Below the pieces are notes generated by a model. The model was given only the letters and a program-made list of their open reading frames with translations, was not told the DNA's origin and ran no database searches. From NCBI GenBank assembly GCA_937927975.1, contig CALEZT010000304.1, positions 1 through 18,291 on the forward strand: a DNA stretch of 18,291 bases. Reading direction: 5' to 3'. Origin of the DNA: an uncultured Phycisphaerales bacterium (GTDB taxonomy: Bacteria; Planctomycetota; Phycisphaerae; Sedimentisphaerales; Anaerobacaceae). Position 1 is the stretch's first letter. Each line of letters starts with the position of its first letter. The position numbers and the translations under genes are program-made. Positions 15,414 through 18,291 of the stretch are shown here, one piece after another.

Positions 15414-17972
15414 CTACAAACGAGATTCGAAACAGCCGGTGGCGTTCGTCAGGGTCGGACCGCTCTCGCTCGTGCTGAGGGTCGCGGCGCCGACGGTGAC
15501 GAAACCCTCTTGCCGGGCTTCCTCGGCGATGCGGACCCTCTTGGGCGGGCGGGCGCCGCCCATTTGCCAGAGCCGGCCGCCCTCGTTGGCGACCTCGATC
15601 TCCTTGAGTTCCAGGTCGATCCGGTCAGGGTAGACCGTCGCGACGAGGTAGTTCACTGTGGCGAGGCCATCCTGGGGCTCCCCAACGCCTTGTTTCGCGT
15701 TGGGGACCCCTTGGCCTTGCGTGTCGAGGGCGTCCCGCCCTCGGATCGCGGGCAGGATGCCCGCGACACCTGCACCGCCGCCGTGGGCGATCTGGCAGAC
15801 GCCGTCGGAGTGCAGACCCGCGACGGCGGCGGTCTGGCCGCAGAGGTAGAGGTCCGCTCCGTGCTTCTTGAGGGTCTGCCACAGCGGCGAATCCTTGCCG
15901 CCGGAGATCAGCAGGCTGCCGGCCTCCTGCGGGCCGAGGACCGGCACGTGCCCCATGGCCACGATGCGTTTGACGCCGGGGTTGTCGGCGATGACCGATT
16001 CGAGCCATTCGAGTTGCTCGCCCTTGACCTGCGGGACGATCCCGCCCAGCGGGCCTTCGCCCTTCTCGAAGACGTTCAGGGCCGCGAAGAGAGTGTCCTC
16101 GTAGAGGAACCAGTAGGCGGTGCCCCTCATGCGGACCGGACCCGTCAGCGGCATGCCCAGGTGCTTCTGAAACTGCCTCTGGAAGTTGCCGACGAGCTTC
16201 GCTTTCTCCTCGGGCCAGGGGGCCCCGCCGATCTCGTGATCGCCGGGCACAGCGTAGAACGTCAGCCCATGGTCCTTCATCCGCTGGGCCCAGGCGCCGT
16301 AGTAGACCTCCGCGAATTTCTCGATGGAGTCCTTGTCCGGCCAGTGGCCCATGACCAGATCGCCCGGGACCAGGACGAACGCCGGGGCCTCGGCTTTGAT
16401 CGCCTTGAGGATATGGTCCAGCGTGTCCTCCCAGCCGGGCTGGGGATAGGCGAGGTCCGCGCCGACGAAGTTCGGAATGCTCACGAACCGCCAGGGCCGC
16501 ATCGTCGCGACGCCCTCCGGCGGCACCTCGATCCCGGCCGTCCAGAGAATGCCGTTGAGCACCAGCTTGCGGAACGGCTCCATGCGCCAATTCTTGTGGA
16601 AGTGCCCGCCGGCAAAACCAAAGCCCCGGCCCCCGTTGGGCCGCGTGTAGGCCCAGGACAGGACCTTGTCCTGCGGGTCCCGCGGCGGCAGCTTACCCGT
16701 CAGGAGCGGAACCACGTTGGCGTCGTTCGGACGCAGACGGATGTCGAAGTACCACTCGTCTTCGACGACATAGCCGCCGCAACCACGCGTGATGGGGTGG
16801 CCGTTTGAAACAGGCGTGACCTTCGCTGTGTTGATGGGATTCTGCGACACGCCCACCTCGTACGAGCCGCCCACCCAGTCGAGCAGGTCCTGCATCGAGC
16901 CTTCGGGCGGATCTATAGAGTAATGCAGGAAGGCGATCCCTTTGCCCTGCTTGGCGAGTTCGCGGATCTTCTCGATCCGGCCGGGCACGGCCAGCGGGTG
17001 CATCGTCCGCCCATCGGCGAGAAACACGATCGCGTCGACGTCGTCGAGCATGGACTCATTCTTCGGCCAGGCGTCGTCGTGGATGTCGATCACCGGCGGC
17101 TCAATGTTCGTCGCGTGCAGCAGATAATCTTTCACGAGGGCAGCGTCCTGGTCCCAGTCGTGATGGCCCTCGCCATGGCTGGGCTTGGCGGTGAGGAAGG
17201 CGATCCGCTTCGGTTTCGCATTGGGGACGGGCGCCAGGCCCGCGGCCCAGGCGGTACCCCGACGGAAGAGCTCCCCCACCGCCGGACCGAACGCCTGGAC
17301 ATCGTGCCCTAAGGGACTATGGAATACCCGGCCCTTGCCATATTGCAGGACGAAAGCCATCGGGTAGTCCTTGCCATCGACCGTCGATTTCGACGCGGCC
17401 AGCACGCGGATCGGGATCTGCCCGGCCAGGCACGTGTACAGCTCATCGGTCGTCTCGAACGACTGGAGCCCCCGCGTAATCGGGTGATTCGCGTCGGTGA
17501 TTCGAACCTCGAAGGCCCCGTGCGGATCGTGTCCCCGCAGCTTCGGGTCCCAGACCCGTCCGACGAGCTTCTCGAATTCGGGCCAACCCTGGAAGGCCCC
17601 GCAGGCGAAATGCACGGCGACGAGTCCCCCGCCATGGCGCGCGAAGTTCATGAGGTTTTGCCGAGCCTTGTCGCCGGGGTCGGGAGTCTCCCAATTCATG
17701 AAGTGCAGCACGGCCACGTCGTAGCCCGCGAGCTTGTCGGAAGCCAGGAACTCCGGCGTCTCAACGACCTCGACCGCCAGCCGCGGGTCCTTTCGCAACT
17801 CCGCCGCCAGAACCGGCGCCGTCTCCTTCCATTTATGCCCCGGATAGTCGATCCCTGTGACAATCACGACCTTGCGGGTCTCTTCGTCCGCAGCGAGGAC
17901 ATCGGCGCCGGCGGCAAGCAGAGTTCCCAGAATTGTCATCACCGTCAGGAGACGTGCATGTCGCTGTTCCAT
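15414..17972 (-). CDS. Exported ThuA-ThuA-metallophosphoesterase-like fusion protein
   Basis: The protein has 852 residues with a signal peptide at 1-27 (LLTVMTILGTLLAAGADVLA). Residues 33-245 and 254-482 are two ThuA-like domains (trehalose-utilisation, glutamine-amidotransferase-like fold), each with a (H/N)HPITRG motif (163-168 and 391-396) and GRVFHSPLGHD or GGHFH. Residues 494-795 resemble a calcineurin-like phosphoesterase: VPGDLV (535-540), VPGDHE (575-580), MGHVPV (673-678). The expected DxH is replaced by IPNF (499-502), and the expected GHxH by GQTA (712-715), so two-metal catalysis is doubtful. Residues 735-751 (AGILPAIRGRDALDT) are encoded by a REP-like element inserted in frame. 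The last 35 residues resemble nothing I know. GAGGAA precedes the start; the gene follows the amidohydrolase by 19 bp, probably in one operon. Confidence 0.85.
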   Translation of the reverse strand: MEQRHARLLTVMTILGTLLAAGADVLAADEETRKVVIVTGIDYPGHKWKETAPVLAAELRKDPRLAVEVVETPEFLASDKLAGYDVAVLHFMNWETPDPGDKARQNLMNFARHGGGLVAVHFACGAFQGWPEFEKLVGRVWDPKLRGHDPHGAFEVRITDANHPITRGLQSFETTDELYTCLAGQIPIRVLAASKSTVDGKDYPMAFVLQYGKGRVFHSPLGHDVQAFGPAVGELFRRGTAWAAGLAPVPNAKPKRIAFLTAKPSHGEGHHDWDQDAALVKDYLLHATNIEPPVIDIHDDAWPKNESMLDDVDAIVFLADGRTMHPLAVPGRIEKIRELAKQGKGIAFLHYSIDPPEGSMQDLLDWVGGSYEVGVSQNPINTAKVTPVSNGHPITRGCGGYVVEDEWYFDIRLRPNDANVVPLLTGKLPPRDPQDKVLSWAYTRPNGGRGFGFAGGHFHKNWRMEPFRKLVLNGILWTAGIEVPPEGVATMRPWRFVSIPNFVGADLAYPQPGWEDTLDHILKAIKAEAPAFVLVPGDLVMGHWPDKDSIEKFAEVYYGAWAQRMKDHGLTFYAVPGDHEIGGAPWPEEKAKLVGNFQRQFQKHLGMPLTGPVRMRGTAYWFLYEDTLFAALNVFEKGEGPLGGIVPQVKGEQLEWLESVIADNPGVKRIVAMGHVPVLGPQEAGSLLISGGKDSPLWQTLKKHGADLYLCGQTAAVAGLHSDGVCQIAHGGGAGVAGILPAIRGRDALDTQGQGVPNAKQGVGEPQDGLATVNYLVATVYPDRIDLELKEIEVANEGGRLWQMGGARPPKRVRIAEEARQEGFVTVGAATLSTSESGPTLTNATGCFESRL
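15674..15710. repeat. Second palindrome inside the fusion gene
   Basis: GGGGCTCCCCAACGC (15674-15688) pairs with GCGTTGGGGACCCC (15697-15710) through a 14-bp stem with one bulged C and an 8-nt loop. It encodes residues 755-767 of the fusion protein (GVPNAKQGVGEPQ), low-complexity sequence that does not fit the phosphoesterase fold. It lies 10 bp from copy B of the 49-bp element and may be part of the same insertion. Confidence 0.6.
15721..15769. repeat. 49-bp REP-like palindromic element, copy B (inside a gene)
   Basis: This is the inverted copy of the element at 15345-15393, with one mismatch over 49 bp. It begins GTGTCGAGGG and ends GCCCGCGACAC. It lies within the ThuA/phosphoesterase gene and keeps the frame open, encoding residues 735-751. 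The two copies are 327 bp apart in opposite orientation, so they could also pair with each other in an mRNA. Confidence 0.85.
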
Positions 17973-17991
17973 GATCCTGTTTTCCTCATAA

Positions 17992-18291
17992 TCAACGTTT
18001 GAAGACCAATCGACCGTCGGAATACGTGCGAAGGACCTTGGCCTCGCGAATTGCGTCGACCGGACACGTGAGCAGGTCCGTGTCCAGCACGATGAAGTCG
18101 GCCAGTTTGCCCTTCTCCAGCGAGCCGACTTCCTTGTCGAGAAACAGGGCCTTGGCGCAATTGATCGTATAGAGGCGGATCGCCTGCTCGCGGCTGAGAG
18201 CCTCTTGCGGGTGCAACCGTCCCTCGTACCACTTGGCCTGGCGGGTCAAGGTCGTCCACATGCCCAGGAAGGGATCGTAGGGATTGATCGA
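17992..18291 (-). CDS. Amidohydrolase family protein, C-terminal end (partial)
   Basis: Only the last 99 residues are in the window; the gene continues beyond 18291. The visible part reads SINPYDPFLGMWTTLTRQ, then ALSREQAIRLYTINCAKALFLDKEVGSLEKGKLADFIVLDTDLL, and ends at YSDGRLVFKR. The G(S/T)LExGKxADFIVLD motif is characteristic of the C-terminal beta-sandwich of metal-dependent amidohydrolases, and the DP-G-x6-TR pattern is typical of the YtcJ-like Amidohydro_3 group. The metal-binding residues lie in the missing part, so the substrate cannot be inferred. It stands 19 bp upstream of the ThuA fusion gene on the same strand and probably shares its transcript. Confidence 0.85.
   Translation of the reverse strand, partial: SINPYDPFLGMWTTLTRQAKWYEGRLHPQEALSREQAIRLYTINCAKALFLDKEVGSLEKGKLADFIVLDTDLLTCPVDAIREAKVLRTYSDGRLVFKR

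Noticed and set aside
14387..15478. 363-codon + strand frame across the sigma factor region
   Set aside because: Antisense to the sigma and anti-sigma genes, whose motifs and overlaps are clear; its own product has no recognisable domain.

Overview
The window looks like a stretch of a high-GC planctomycete chromosome, probably class Phycisphaerae or a relative. This is inferred from the gene families, since there is no rRNA or marker gene to place it. The indicators are a two-domain ThuA-like protein, a DUF1080 (3-keto-disaccharide hydrolase family) protein, a PQQ-like propeller protein with the WPQWRG opening, exported HEAT-repeat proteins, an ECF sigma/anti-sigma pair and a PPC-repeat surface protein. 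Most genes encode exported or membrane proteins. No tRNA, rRNA, CRISPR array, transposase or phage gene was seen.

Left part (1-6147, + strand): a 310-bp leader precedes a 1019-residue secreted protein of seven PPC repeats and a LamG-like domain. Next come a strong hairpin, a membrane-anchored HEAT-repeat protein, an 82-residue hypothetical protein, and an exported protein with an STN/secretin-like segment. Middle (6184-11851): an exported bleomycin-hydrolase-type cysteine peptidase on the - strand diverges from a DinG-family helicase, which overlaps a PQQ-like propeller gene. A small exported His/Tyr/Trp-rich HEAT protein follows. A 9-bp-period palindromic repeat separates it from the convergent right part.

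Right part (11923-18291, - strand): a DUF1080 protein; then a translationally coupled trio read as ECF sigma factor, zinc-finger anti-sigma factor and exported coiled-coil protein; then a ThuA-ThuA-metallophosphoesterase fusion; and the end of an amidohydrolase that runs off the window. The trio is probably an autoregulated cell-envelope response unit. The DUF1080, ThuA and amidohydrolase genes fit the extracellular and periplasmic catabolism of sugar derivatives typical of these bacteria.

The most notable observations are: a 49-bp palindromic REP-like element present twice in opposite orientations, one copy inserted in frame inside the ThuA/phosphoesterase gene; loss of several expected metal ligands in that phosphoesterase domain; a secreted bleomycin hydrolase with a shortened C-terminal arm and a charged insert; an ECF-type promoter in front of the sigma gene; the 9-bp-period palindrome; and a chain of overlapping tiny leader ORFs before the PPC protein. 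I found no clear defence system or wholly new multi-gene machine. The best candidate for an undescribed unit is the sigma/anti-sigma/coiled-coil operon.
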